From positions 33,934,527-33,998,526 of the forward strand of contig OX485808.1 in NCBI GenBank assembly GCA_950295325.1: a stretch of DNA of 64,000 nt, given 5' to 3'. This DNA is from Polytrichum commune. Its lineage: Eukaryota > Streptophyta > Polytrichopsida > Polytrichales > Polytrichaceae. The notes below the pieces were generated by a model. That model made no database searches and had not been told where the DNA came from. It saw only the letters and a list, made by a program, of their open reading frames with translations. The translations under genes were made by a program, and so were the position numbers. Shown one piece after another: positions 23,640 to 33,969 of the stretch. Within the stretch, counting starts at the first letter, position 1, and each line of letters starts with the position of its first letter.

Positions 23640-23656
23640 TTTAGGGTTTAGGGTTG
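23640..23656 (+). repeat. Short plant-telomere-like repeat
   Basis: Two and a bit units of TTTAGGG (GTTTAGGGTTTAGGGTT) stand in the interval before the exon-like relic. Such telo-box motifs are common in plant promoters and at interstitial sites, and this alone does not prove either. Confidence 0.5.
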
Positions 23657-23679
23657 ATGCAGTTATTTGAGCATCATTT

Positions 23680-24718
23680 AATTGAACTGTTTGATGCAAG
23701 TAGAGGTCTGCCTTACGTCCAATGTGGCCACCTTAAATGTACCTTCAGTTGAAGACCATCACTTACGTAACTCCCTGACTCTGTATTCATCACCCATTTC
23801 GTCTGCCAAAATTGAGGCAGTATTGCCAATAATTAACTGGAATGCAAAGACAGCACTGGGATGAAGACTCACAGGCTTGAGAGGTTTCAGTCTCTTTGGA
23901 ACGCAACCGTAGTCATCCTGGTCCTTTAGACTTGTTTATCATTTCTTTTATCTTCAAATATGTTCAAAAATTACATTTGACTCTCAAGCACACATTCAGT
24001 TATAAGGAGCAAGATGGTACTGAATGTTGATGTTGGGTTTTTGGTTACTTGTTTTGTACTGGGTGTTGATGAATGCAGATTTCAATATGTTATTCATTCT
24101 TTTCTCATGGCAGGTTGATGTGATCGAATCATAATGGAACCTTCTGCAGGAAAGGGTTGAAGCATCAGAAGACTTTACCGAGCTTGTTTGATATAACCAA
24201 GAGTACAAGACTTGCACACATTTTCCTACATAAGATCATGATATTGCTGTGCTTTTCTCCCATGATTTTCTTGCTGACTCTAGTCTTTTAATAAGCATAT
24301 TCTATGGGTTTGATTCTTGCACCTTCACATTATCTGGCAAGTACTTGGCAACTTCGACATCTCAGTCATTCCTAGACATTGGATATGTATCGCACATACT
24401 GGACATCATAAATTTGTGTTTGCAGCTTTATCGTGTGGTAGAGCAAGAAGATGGGACTCCTAATCTTTTAGAGCTAGAATGCATTATTGAGGTTTGACAC
24501 CATTCCTCATTGTGCTAGTTGGTCAATTCCGCGGGCATTTTTAGATATGTTGTTTCAGGATATTCTCTCTATAAAGTCATTTTTATGTCCAACTTTAGGT
24601 CACCACAGAATTGGGAAGAATTTCCTATGTTGGAGAGATCATTGCGAGGTTATGTGCTCCGGAAGAGGATGACATGAAATTTTTAATTTCAAAATTCTTG
24701 TGTGTCCATCTGCTTTAA
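23680..24718 (+). pseudogene. Exon-like relic or partial gene of unknown function
   Basis: Several short segments look like true exons. At 24426-24491 (22 codons: LYRVVEQEDGTPNLLELECI...) the segment is bounded by TTTGCAG and GAG|GTTTGA. At 24599-24718 a segment begins after CAACTTTAG and continues in the same phase as VTTELGRISYVGEIIARLCA..., ending at TAA 24716-24718. Upstream, a segment after TTCTGCAG near 24151 encodes ERVEASEDFTELV then TGA, and 23685-23864 has a longer frame. The first two join in phase across a 107-bp GT-AG intron. I do not recognise the family, and no complete gene can be assembled because frames upstream end in stops. It is either a decayed gene or the 3' end of a gene whose other exons I could not see. 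Confidence 0.4.
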
Positions 24719-26792
24719 ATTGCATAATGCAGCATTCAAATCAAATCTCTCAATGCAAATATTGAGTGGAGGCACATTTTGGATGTGTTGAAGATCACTC
24801 AATATGAAGGCACTAACTAGCTCAAAGCTGCAAGAATCATTCAATAATTTGTGGTGTTAGGAACTAGAAAATACCCTTGTTGTGATGAATTATGCTTTCT
24901 CTGAGTACATGACACTCACAAGAAAAATATGTAACTTGTTTAAGAACATCCTGGCTTACCAACATAGTATGGTTTAGAAAGTGAAGACAAAAATCATTGC
25001 TAATAGATGTTCTTGTTATCATCAGAGTTTTGTATTATGACCCCATATAGTTTTGTAGTATGCATGTCCCGGGTTTGAATCTGAGTGTCTCCAACTTGCA
25101 GGTGAAATTCACATCTTTCTCTCCGACTTCATTCTTGTCACATAATTTGAAGTCGGTTACACTCACAACATGTAAATTTTTTCACTCATTTGAAGGCTAG
25201 ATTACCTATTATGCAAGGGATGTGCCTATTTGGCCATGCTTAGGTTGGCCAAGCATGATGGTAAATTGAGCCAAGATTTTTGATGTGATTCATTGTTTTC
25301 AATTAAACTAGGTCAAGTTTGTCAATCCACGACCTATAGTGGCATCCTCCCTTGTTTGTCTTCCAACAACTAAATATATTCAAGGATTTTTTAATCACTC
25401 GCATAAACTCCGTATGCAAGTGAATGCTCTACGTGTTAGAACTTACCTTGAATATTGTATGGCAACCTACTTTGGGATCCATAACATTACTCAACATGCA
25501 ACTCTTGATCCGTGGGCCCTAAAAATATAATAATCAAATGCTCTAAAAGCTACGTAGGGAGACTCAAATTCAAGCCGAACTCCCAGCATCTGACTTTTAT
25601 ATTATGAAGGCCCATGTCGTTGAATAATGTTATGTCCATGAACATTTGCATATATACTTTCATTGGCATGTATGACGGGTTCAACAAGCCCCCAATAAGT
25701 ACCAAAGTAAAATTCTACTTGCTATATGACTATGATATTTATATTCAACACAACCTCCTACAAAGACGAATGAAAATATGATAATATGTAATAAAATTCA
25801 TCAAATATGTGGTGTGCACTTGAACGTAGTCATTTAGATGGGGTTACATTCATTTCCAACAACAATACTTAATTTACATCAAATTTTGCCATGTGTTAGT
25901 TCTACATTGGCTGAGACAACTTTTAAGTCCCACATGGAAAGTACACAAATAGCCCTATTAGTGTGGGCCACACTAATCCTCTAGAACCCAATAAGTTGAT
26001 TTACAATTTTTGTCGATTCTCTAGTTTCGTATTTTTCTTAGGAAATTGATGTTGGTGATTATTTTATTCTAAGTCACTTACATCCTTGAACTAATTGCTC
26101 AAGGTGTCACGCCAAAAGTCTCAATGAAGACTTAGGAGAAGACTTGGGGTCTTGGACCCACAATACTTCCACATAATTATGATAATTAGTGTGGTTCACA
26201 TTATTGATCTTCACACTAATTTTATGTTGGCACTAATAAGATCATTTAGTGTGTATTTCAACACTAGTAAAGAAAAAAGAAAAAGAAATACCAACGTCGG
26301 GCAATCCGACGTGGATTTGATCCCGTGGGCCCTATCATGCTCAAAAGCCCCTTGATAAAGTGTCATCCATTGTGATTGATAATGATTCCATAGAAGCGCC
26401 CTTGAAGTGTGAGTCTTGTGGTAAATGACTATGTAGAAAAGTATGTAATGCATGAATGTTATCATACATATTTGAGAGGCCGACAAAGGTGCTCTACGTG
26501 CTAGAACATGTCCATCTCCAAATGCTCTTGAGTGTCATGTGTGACCAATGGTTCATTTTTAGAGATTTTGGAGGCCAATAATGAACTCAAGATAACCATT
26601 TCTTTCCGAAACATTGCAATGCGATGAAGACACACCATCTCCATGTCTAAATGTATTAGTTTGACATTGTGAAGGGTTGAGAATTTGTCTCTCATTCCAC
26701 CTCCAAGGCCACTTCTATGTTCAAGTCGGTTACTAACTACACACTCATCTTCAAATTCAAGGGACCTAATATGGTTCATTGTTTCCACGATC
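24719..26792. other. Intergenic, no gene recognised
   Basis: AT-rich DNA without a coding signature. A small inverted motif CGTCGG-GCAAT-CCGACG lies at about 26295-26311, next to an A-rich segment beginning CACTAGTAAAGAAAA. No transposon ends could be paired with confidence. Confidence 0.45.
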
Positions 26793-28273
26793 ATGGCTTT
26801 TGGGGGACGTTAAATACCCCCCCCCACGAACTTTTCGGACTGTCAGATCCGGGCTGGGGCAGCCGCCCGTCCAGAAAATCTGGATTTTCTGGACCCGCCC
26901 GAAAACTGCTGCCCGCCCGCCCGATTTCGAAAAAACCATTGCCCTTGCATTCTTGAAGGCCACTTACTCACAAATCCCATATTGAGTGCACTACACCTTC
27001 AAGGGCCAAAATCCAATATATATGTTCACTTCCAATTGAGTAAATAAGCAATTGACTGGGGTTTCATTATCAAAGAGAAACCGTCAATAAAACATGTAAT
27101 TAACTTAGAAGTCCAAAATATTACAAAATCCTCACTAGCACTGAGGTTATAATTTTTGTGACTCACAATTTGAAATTGTCTTTGTCATTCTAAAATGACA
27201 CTTAATTTAGTGTGCTGATTTAGTATGTGTATTTTATAATATTTTAGGTAATGCCGTCTACTTTCACAAGTATTCATACGCATTCATTAATCAATTATTA
27301 GAACTAATTCACTGGAATTAAATTCCAGAAATTAGTTATTATAATTAATTCACTGGAATTGATTCCAGAAATTAATTATTATAATTAATTCACTGGAATT
27401 GATTCCAGAAATTAATTATTATAATTAATTCACTGGAATTGATTCCAGAAATTAATTATTATAATTAATTCACTAGAATTAAATTCCAGATATTAACTAT
27501 TAGAATTAATTCACTGGAATTAAATTCCAGATATTAATTATTAAAATTAAATCACTAGAATTAAATTCCAGATATTAACTATTAGAATTAATTCACTGGA
27601 ATTAAATTCCAGATATTAATTATTATAATTAAATCACTGGAATTGATTCCAGAAATTAATTATTAGAATTAACTCACTGGAATTAATTCCAATAATTAAT
27701 TAATTACAGTAAGTACATTTTATAATCAATTAGCTTTACTTAATTTTGTAAGCATAGTTTCTGATTTATTTGGGATTAATGAATGCGTATGAATACTTGT
27801 GAAAGTAGACGGCATTACCTAAAATATTATAAAATACACATACTAAATCAGCACACTAAATTTAAGTGTCATTTTAGAATGACAAAGACAATTTCAAATT
27901 GTGAGTCACAAAAATTATAACCTCAATGCTAGTGAGGGTTTTGTAATATTTTTGATTTCTAAGTTAATTACATGTTTTATTGACGGTTTCACTTTGATAA
28001 TGAAACCCCAGTCAATTGCTTATTTACTCAATTGGAAGTGAACATATATATTGGATTTTGGCCCTTGAAGGTGAAGTGCACTCAATATGGGATTTGTGAG
28101 TAAGTGGCCTTCAAGAATGCAAGGACAATGGTTTTTTTCGAAATTGGGCGGGCGGGCAGCAGTTTTCGGGCGGGTCCAGAAAATCCAGATTTTCTGGACG
28201 GGCGGCTGCCCCAGCCCGGATCTGACAGTCCGAAAAGTTCGTGGGGGGGTATTTAACGTCCCCCATGGCTTTT
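26793..28273. mobile_element. Mutator-like foldback element with 491-bp terminal inverted repeats and 9-bp target duplication
   Basis: Element 26802-28264 (1463 bp) is flanked by perfect 9-bp direct repeats ATGGCTTTT (26793-26801 and 28265-28273). The left arm 26802-27292 and right arm 27774-28264 are near-perfect inverted copies starting GGGGGACGTTAAATACCCCC. The outer 150 bp are very GC-rich (GGGCGGGCGGGCAGCAG type), the inner arm AT-rich. The core is a minisatellite (27293-27773). Nine-base duplications and long terminal repeats are typical of Mutator/MULE transposons. No transposase is encoded, so it would need help from elsewhere. Open frames seen in the arms on both strands are mirror images and not genes. 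The near identity of arms and target duplication indicates a fairly recent insertion. Confidence 0.9.
27297..27712. repeat. Minisatellite of about ten 40-41-bp self-palindromic units
   Basis: Each monomer has the form (A/T)(T/G)AATTAATTCACTGGAATT then GATTCCAGAAATTAATTATT or AAATTCCAGATATTAACTATT. The centre GGAATT(GA or AAA)TTCC is palindromic. Units with GATTCC are 40 bp and those with AAATTCC 41 bp. In the middle the two types of tail (AACTATT AGA and AATTATT A-A) alternate, giving an 82-bp higher-order dimer (about 27456-27620). Confidence 0.9.
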
Positions 28274-30279
28274 GATGTACCTAAGCCTTAGGAAGTGGTT
28301 GGATATTAAGAAATTGTACGCTTGTTTTAGACTTCACTATATTTGCATTCACACAATCACATTGCTTCCGAGAGTTTCAGATCTCCCCCAAAACACATCT
28401 CAAAATACAATCTCATGCAATCCCTCGATCTGAACTTCCTTAGAGGGGAGGTTAGGTCATTACATTCGTGAATAGGCTTAGAGGATAAATGAAAAAACTT
28501 AATAAATATTTTCCACAATAAATCTCTCTCTCTCTCTCTCTTTCTCAATCTTGTGGCAGGACACTAGTGTCCCATAATTATTGGTGCATTTCTTTTTAAA
28601 ATATTTTAAAATACACATCTAAAAATGCATTTTAAAATACTCGGGAAATTTTGAGGCATTTTTTATGTTTTTAATTATAAATTCACGACTACGGTCAGTC
28701 CATGCTAGTAGGGCAAATATAAACACGCTCAACTTCGCCATTTGTTCCATATTACCATATAGCATTAGTACATTCAAACTCAATGTCAGTGTTTGAGCCT
28801 TGAGTGTTGCCACACGAACTGACAAATACCGGAATACATAACGCACCACATGGCACATCGGACAAGTCGTGAATGATGGTTTGCATTCACAATGTCTTCA
28901 TTCTTGGATCAATACCTCGTCAGAAAAGAGCTCGAAGAACTAATCTTAGAAGAGGGGAATGTTTTCGACAACGATTTTCCATAAAGGACCTCACGGATCA
29001 ATGTCTTCGATGATTTTTTTTTTAAACATTAAAAACATTAAAAAAAATTATAATGCCACCTCCGACCTCTAGAATAAAAAAATGCAACACTACCCATTAT
29101 ACACCAGTCAAACCCTAAAGTTCGTGTCAAAGTCAAAAATGGTCAGTTGAAGGCAATCAAAGCGGCGTTGAGATCATCTCGACGTCTTCTACACGCTCTG
29201 ATGTTCAAAGTTGATTTTTATTTCCGATCACCTACAACCACAAAACCAATCACCAAGGAGGCTCCAATTTATTTCGGACACCAGTGTCCCGCCATAAGGT
29301 TCATATTCTTATATTCTTATTCTATACTTGTGTGTCGTCTACGGGCATGGAGTTAAAGCCTAGTAAGTTCGAATGATTGAAATGTAGGTCCTAGTGTGAT
29401 AGGGTACCATGGTACCCGAGGTAGAATATGAACCAACATGGTGGCCATACCGTGTGTAAGATAAGCGCTTGGTGCAGCCTATGAATGAGTACAGGACATT
29501 ATCACCTGCCAACAACCTTGAAAGGGCATGGGCTCCCCATCATTAAAAACCCATAAATACGTGCAGAGATCATAATAACCCACCAAAAACAAAACGTGGG
29601 GTACTTCTTCCCAAACATGTTCGTTCCCTACTTCCCACTTCTCCACTTGGCTCCTATTGGGGAAGGAATTGGGTGCCTTATCCAACTTACTAGGTGACTC
29701 TAAATTGCTTTAAGAATGTAGAGACTTATATATATCTTTTCGGATGTTTCTAACTTGCCATGTTCAACAATCGTAACAAAATAGTTGCATATACTTGCCC
29801 TACTTCTCCCTATGGCTCTTATTGGTTGGACGTACATGAGTAAACAATACTTTGTGTCACGATTTGGAAACATAGACTTTGAGATTTTTATATGAGCTTT
29901 GTAGATTTTTGATACTTCTATCAAAAGCCATACAACGATTACAACAACATCAATAAGAAGAAGAATGGTTTAAGAAATGTGAGAGGTCTAGAAATGATCG
30001 GAACATGACAAATTTGATGCTATTTTACATTTTCTAGAAGTGATGTCATACATTTACATAGACAAGTGCGATCACAGTATAACCATGTCCGAGTGTTTTC
30101 TTTACATAATCGGCAACAAGTATTTCCAACATTGTGTCACCGGCTTTAGATTTTGAAGCACGCCTTGAGAGGATCTTGACTAAACTAGGCATAAACTAGG
30201 GATAGTTTATTTATTTATTTAAGAGGGCTTCGTGGTTGATGCGATCGAAACAGGGATGATACTTAATGTGACTCACCTA
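28274..30279. other. Intergenic, no gene recognised
   Basis: No supported gene. A short (CT)n run lies at about 28525-28542. Frames at 28357-28858 and 29147-29924 are below 80 codons with no recognised motif. Confidence 0.45.
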
Positions 30280-30282
30280 AAC

Positions 30283-31112
30283 CTAAGTTCGGGGAAAACC
30301 GACGGCTAGTTCATTATTAGCCGATGGATTTCCCCTCATGGCCGGTCCAAATTTCCAACCATCGGATGGCAATCCGACTGTAATTTCAATCCTCCGGCAA
30401 TTAGCCGATGGACCAGAAAATGTCCCGGAAATGTAATCACTATATTCGTTAATTTGAGACTTTCTCTTGTCTCAAATGAATATATGGATCACAACAACAT
30501 GGTCTAATGTTTGGGTCGTCCTACCTAAACCATCTTGATATGAGTTCTTAATTGGGTTCTTGATATGAACACCCGCTTCAAAGTATTTGCATCTTACAAC
30601 ATTCTCCAATATCTATGTGATTTTATCCATGTTCTTATATTCGTAACTGTCTCAAAATGCCGAAAAGTCCCAAATTAACGAATATAGTGACAATAGCTTA
30701 TTCTTCTTGTGAGTTACTGGATTTCAGCCGGAAGCATCCAAAGCGCTATTTGTCTGGGGCATCTGATGATGCACTTGAGGAAGTACCCTAAACCTTAAAC
30801 TTTTTGAATTATGCAACCTTTTCATGACCAAATCCAATTGCTTTTATGAAGAATTGGGGGACCCTTGGCCTTCAAGCGGTGAAGGCATTGCTAGGTTCAA
30901 TTCCTGCTAAGGATATTAACTCTTCAAATTTAAAGTTTTGAACATGCCTTTCTTTTCACTTATTCAAGATTTTGTACTAAGAAATGATTTCTAATAACTT
31001 TCCATACATTTTCTAAACAATTAGTGCCGATATGAATTCCATTTAATCGGATATTGACCAATGAAAATATGAAAATATAGGCAATTGGCCGATTGATTTT
31101 ACAAAAGACCGG
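30283..31112 (+). repeat. Dispersed repeat copy 1 (inverted relative to 38700-39263), split by a nested MITE
   Basis: The copy begins TTCGGGGAAAACCGACGGCT and runs through AGCCGATGGATTTCCCCTCA, CCATCGGATGGCAATCCGAC and CTCCGGCAATTAGCCGATGG. After the 254-bp insert it continues through TTCAGCCGGAAGC, GCGCTATTTGTCTGGGGCAT and CCTTCAAGCGGTGAAGGCAT, ending near GGCCGATTGATTTTACAAAA. The reversed copy at 38700-39263 matches the whole length except the insert. A segment at about 30868-30906 resembles RNA polymerase III promoter boxes (TGGCCTTCAAGCGG ... GGTTCAATTCC), with shorter spacing than in a tRNA. There are no intact proteins. Confidence 0.85.
30437..30690. mobile_element. 254-bp MITE nested in dispersed repeat copy 1
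   Basis: Inverted termini: the left end is TCACTATATTCGTTAATTTG then AGACTTT, and the right end, reverse-complemented, is identical except for G in place of one A (27 bp with one mismatch). The inverted copy at 38700-39263 lacks it and gives a related empty site (AATGTA joined directly to the GCCGATTCTTC side). The target duplication is unclear (a three-base GTA/ATA at best), so the superfamily is left open. There is no coding capacity. Confidence 0.85.
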
Positions 31113-32120
31113 CTCTTGACGATGTAAATTGGAAAAAATCCGACCCTTCATAGCAACTACCGGCAATTAGCCACTAAGGCTTCAAAAACTTCCCAAACTC
31201 TGACCTAAACATGTTGACCTTAACCCACCATCCAACCTTCTTCAACCTTTTCCATCCATTGACAAATTTTCATCCGTTATGGGCAGGACAGGGGAATGTA
31301 TACACTATAATCCTTTTGCAATTTGTTTTATCATGCTATCTTAGAAATAATATAAAATTAAATTCATGGAAATTCTAACACCCTACATTATTTCAAACTC
31401 AAAGTCACATATTGTGTGAGGCCTATTTTATTTTCAAACCACTTCCATTTTTTTGATACCATCATTAAAAAAAAGACCCTATCTTTGGCCGCACATAGTT
31501 TCTAATTTTCAGGGAGTGTCAGCTTCTCGTGGATCTTGGTAACATAATGTTAGCACAAACTCCATTTATTTTGCAGCCCACAACATTGAATGTGGGAGTT
31601 AGGTGATGTTGTGATATGCATATGTTAAATGAAGTCTATGTGAGAGAAAAGGATGCACAAGGGATGTATGGTCCAAAATAGCCAAATTGAAGTTTACATT
31701 TGGGAATTCAATATAGAGAAAAGATGTGAGTTTGGAGACGATGGATTTGTGTAGATGTGGTGAGTTAAAAGTCTGAAGAAAACCCTGTTGGTTGGAATAA
31801 TTTTCCTACATCTTGTGTTTTAGGAATCATTAATAATCTTTTGATTTGGACAACACTACAACATATTGGAGGAGAGGAAGGGATACAATAAATGGCAAGT
31901 TGCAAATCAGAGCTTGGAATTTTGGCATGTCCAATTGAAGATCAGATTATGAAGATCAGATTATGAAGATAGCAATGACACTACACCTTTATCTCCAATT
32001 GTGTGGACCACAAATAATTCTAAGCATCTACGTTAATTCTCAAGTCAACAAATAATATGTCTTCTAGAAACAACCATTAACATGGCATTCATGAAAATGT
32101 TACATGACAATTCAAATCTT
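31113..32120. other. Intergenic, no gene recognised
   Basis: No coding frame or clear repeat boundary is seen here. The first 90 bases may still belong to the dispersed repeat but lack a counterpart in the other copy. Confidence 0.4.
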
Positions 32121-32124
32121 CCAA

Positions 32125-32322
32125 TTAGACTTTCACAATTGTAGTATAGGAATCTCCAGATTCTTCCTCACAATCCAACATATTTGAAATAACATCTCGT
32201 GTTTCATCCTCAGCAATGGGTAGAGTAAGCACAATCTCCTCCACGATTTCATCCTCTAAAATACCCTCAAAGTTTCCATTTCAGCACTCAAATCTTCAAC
32301 AACGCAGCCACCATTGTTGCAG
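32125..32322 (-). pseudogene. Possible coding relic: acidic C-terminal fragment with one frameshift
   Basis: On the minus strand, reading from about 32322 down to TAA at 32127-32125, one frame gives NGGCVVEDLSAEMETL. After a one-base shift near 32275 a second frame gives about 48 residues beginning EGILEDEIVEEIVLTLPIAE and ending SGDSYTTIVKV before the stop. The high Glu/Asp content and absence of stops suggest former coding sequence, perhaps from a transposon. The family is not recognised. Confidence 0.3.
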
Positions 32323-33125
32323 GCTTACTGCTTGGGTTGTATGCTAGATGAGTTGGATTGCTCTTTCCACGGTCCACGGAGTGTGGAACCATGCTTGCCG
32401 TGAAGAGGGGGTTGTGACTTGTGTCTTAATCTTCGTTAGCCTTGTGTCGAACCTACAGATCCGCTTGCAAGATCCAAAGTCAGGTCACAAGAAACTATTT
32501 CACAATTCAAAACACATCCTCCAATAACAATAAACTTCCTCAAAAGCACACACAAGACTTAGGGCATGTGACCATTGCACTTCAAGCACTCTCATTGGTG
32601 GGAGAGACAGAGTTGGTGTAAGTTTGCTTTACATTACGCTTGAGGGACCAACGGTGTAAGTGAATGCAAGAGTAATGTAAAGTCTTCATGGATTTCTCAA
32701 TGATATCAAATGGATCATGTTTCATGGTCACTTGGATTATTCTCAAAAACCACCTCTTGGAGAAAGGCCTAAGCAAACCCGGAGACTATGGCACTCCGAA
32801 ATCTCACAACTATTGATTTATTATACTTTATCATTTGTCAGGACCCCGCATGAATAGAACTCCTTGAAATAGCATTTGGTTGAGGTCCCGGTCACATATG
32901 ATTTGACACTACAATTGAGGGCATGTGACCACATTACATGATTTTGGAAGTGTTTGGGGAAGGCCTTTGGACACTCCTTTTGGGCTCTCACAATTCCATG
33001 GTCATGGTTGTTGGCTCATGTGTGAAGTGAACCATGATATTCAATGCCAACTTCTAAGTTGGATGACTTTTAGTCAATTGGTGGGACCATGGACTTGCCA
33101 ATTTTGCACTTCAATGAACCTAAAA

Positions 33126-33701
33126 TATAGTAATATCCCGCTTAAGTACGCACATGTTTAAGTTCGCATCCCGCTTAAGTGCGCAATATTTTTGGCAAAA
33201 ATTAGGGTTCATATTTTATTATTTGAACATGTCATGCGAAGTCATTTGTCACAAATGCATAAATTTTTTACGTTTGACATTCAATGTCGGTTTGCTAATG
33301 TTTCGTTGAAACATCTCAAACAATCGTCGCAGTTCATCATCCATATGTCCAGCTTTCATTTGAACATCGGAGCAAAGCAATTGGTCGTCGATGTTGAGGA
33401 CAGTGTTGTGTAGAGCTTCAAAGCCTTTGAAGTTGGTAGCACTTTCGGATTCAACAAATGTCTTGATAGGTTGGATTTTGTCATCAATAGGTGGTTCTTC
33501 TTCAATTCACATCGTTACCATAACTTCATCAATGTCCTCCAACATAACATCACAATATTCTTCGTTGTTTGCGTCATCAGTATTTAAAAAACCGCTCATT
33601 TCTTCTGGTTTGAATGGAAATCTACAAAGTACGCACTTGCCAATTAAGTGCGCACCAACGGCTCCAGTTCAAAGTGCATACTTAAGCGGGAGATTATTGT
33701 A
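33126..33701 (-). mobile_element. Decayed pogo/Tigger-like (Tc1/mariner group) element with TA target duplication
   Basis: Element 33128-33699 is flanked by TA on both sides. The ends are similar inverted repeats: (C/T)A(A/G)TAAT(C/A)TCCCGCTTAAGTA(C/T)GCAC, with the CCCGCTTAAGT(G/A)CGC motif repeated subterminally at 33168-33185 as in pogo-type elements. On the minus strand a coding relic (33599-33249) runs inward. The TA duplication and terminal repeats fit the Tc1/mariner/pogo group. Length 572 bp means most of the transposase has been lost. Confidence 0.7.
33249..33620 (-). pseudogene. Transposase C-terminal relic with an internal stop
   Basis: The frame running from about 33620 through ATG 33599 to TGA 33249 has 116 codons from that ATG and is interrupted by a single in-frame TGA (after ...DEVMVTM). 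It includes segments FLNTDDANNEEYCDVMLEDI and KIQPIKTFVESESATNFKGF, and a basic end KRKKFMHL. An acidic region followed by a helical tail is like the C-terminal part of pogo/Tigger transposases, but catalytic DDE motifs are absent from the fragment, so the family call rests mainly on the element ends. Confidence 0.5.
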
Positions 33702-33969
33702 GGGCGTTATAAGAAATTGTAGCATATCGCTTGCAGTCCCATATTTTTACAATCATGACTTGTGGTCACTTATTCTCAAAACATTTAGGGAAGACCATAG
33801 TAAATTACTCAAGAAGCACCTTATCTCACACAACCTAGAAGAGAAGTATAAAAGGACGCACTCTATGACCACTTTAGGTTTTGAAAAAAATTGGCTTCGA
33901 TTTTTTATTTTTTATTTTTTATTTCGACAAGTGATTCAAATATTTGGAGTCACATGCCTTCTTAATCCA

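Larger units (their letters stand above)
20901..23640. other. Gene-free, repeat-bearing interval
   Basis: Outside the element at 21115-21434, no protein-coding gene is recognised. The block 22120-22450 (ending with GCCAAGTGGGAGGCTGACATG) is present in inverted orientation at 34500-34850. Frames around 22900-23240 are short and show no familiar motif. Confidence 0.5.

Noticed and set aside
27297..27712. CRISPR-like array
   Set aside because: Monomers are contiguous with no unique spacers, the element is a transposon, and the genome is eukaryotic.
26717..28275. Open frames in the Mutator element arms (both strands)
   Set aside because: They are mirror-image frames in the GC-rich inverted repeats with no transposase motifs.
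30868..30906. Functional tRNA gene
   Set aside because: The A-like and B-like boxes are too close and no cloverleaf could be drawn; at most a derived SINE-type promoter.
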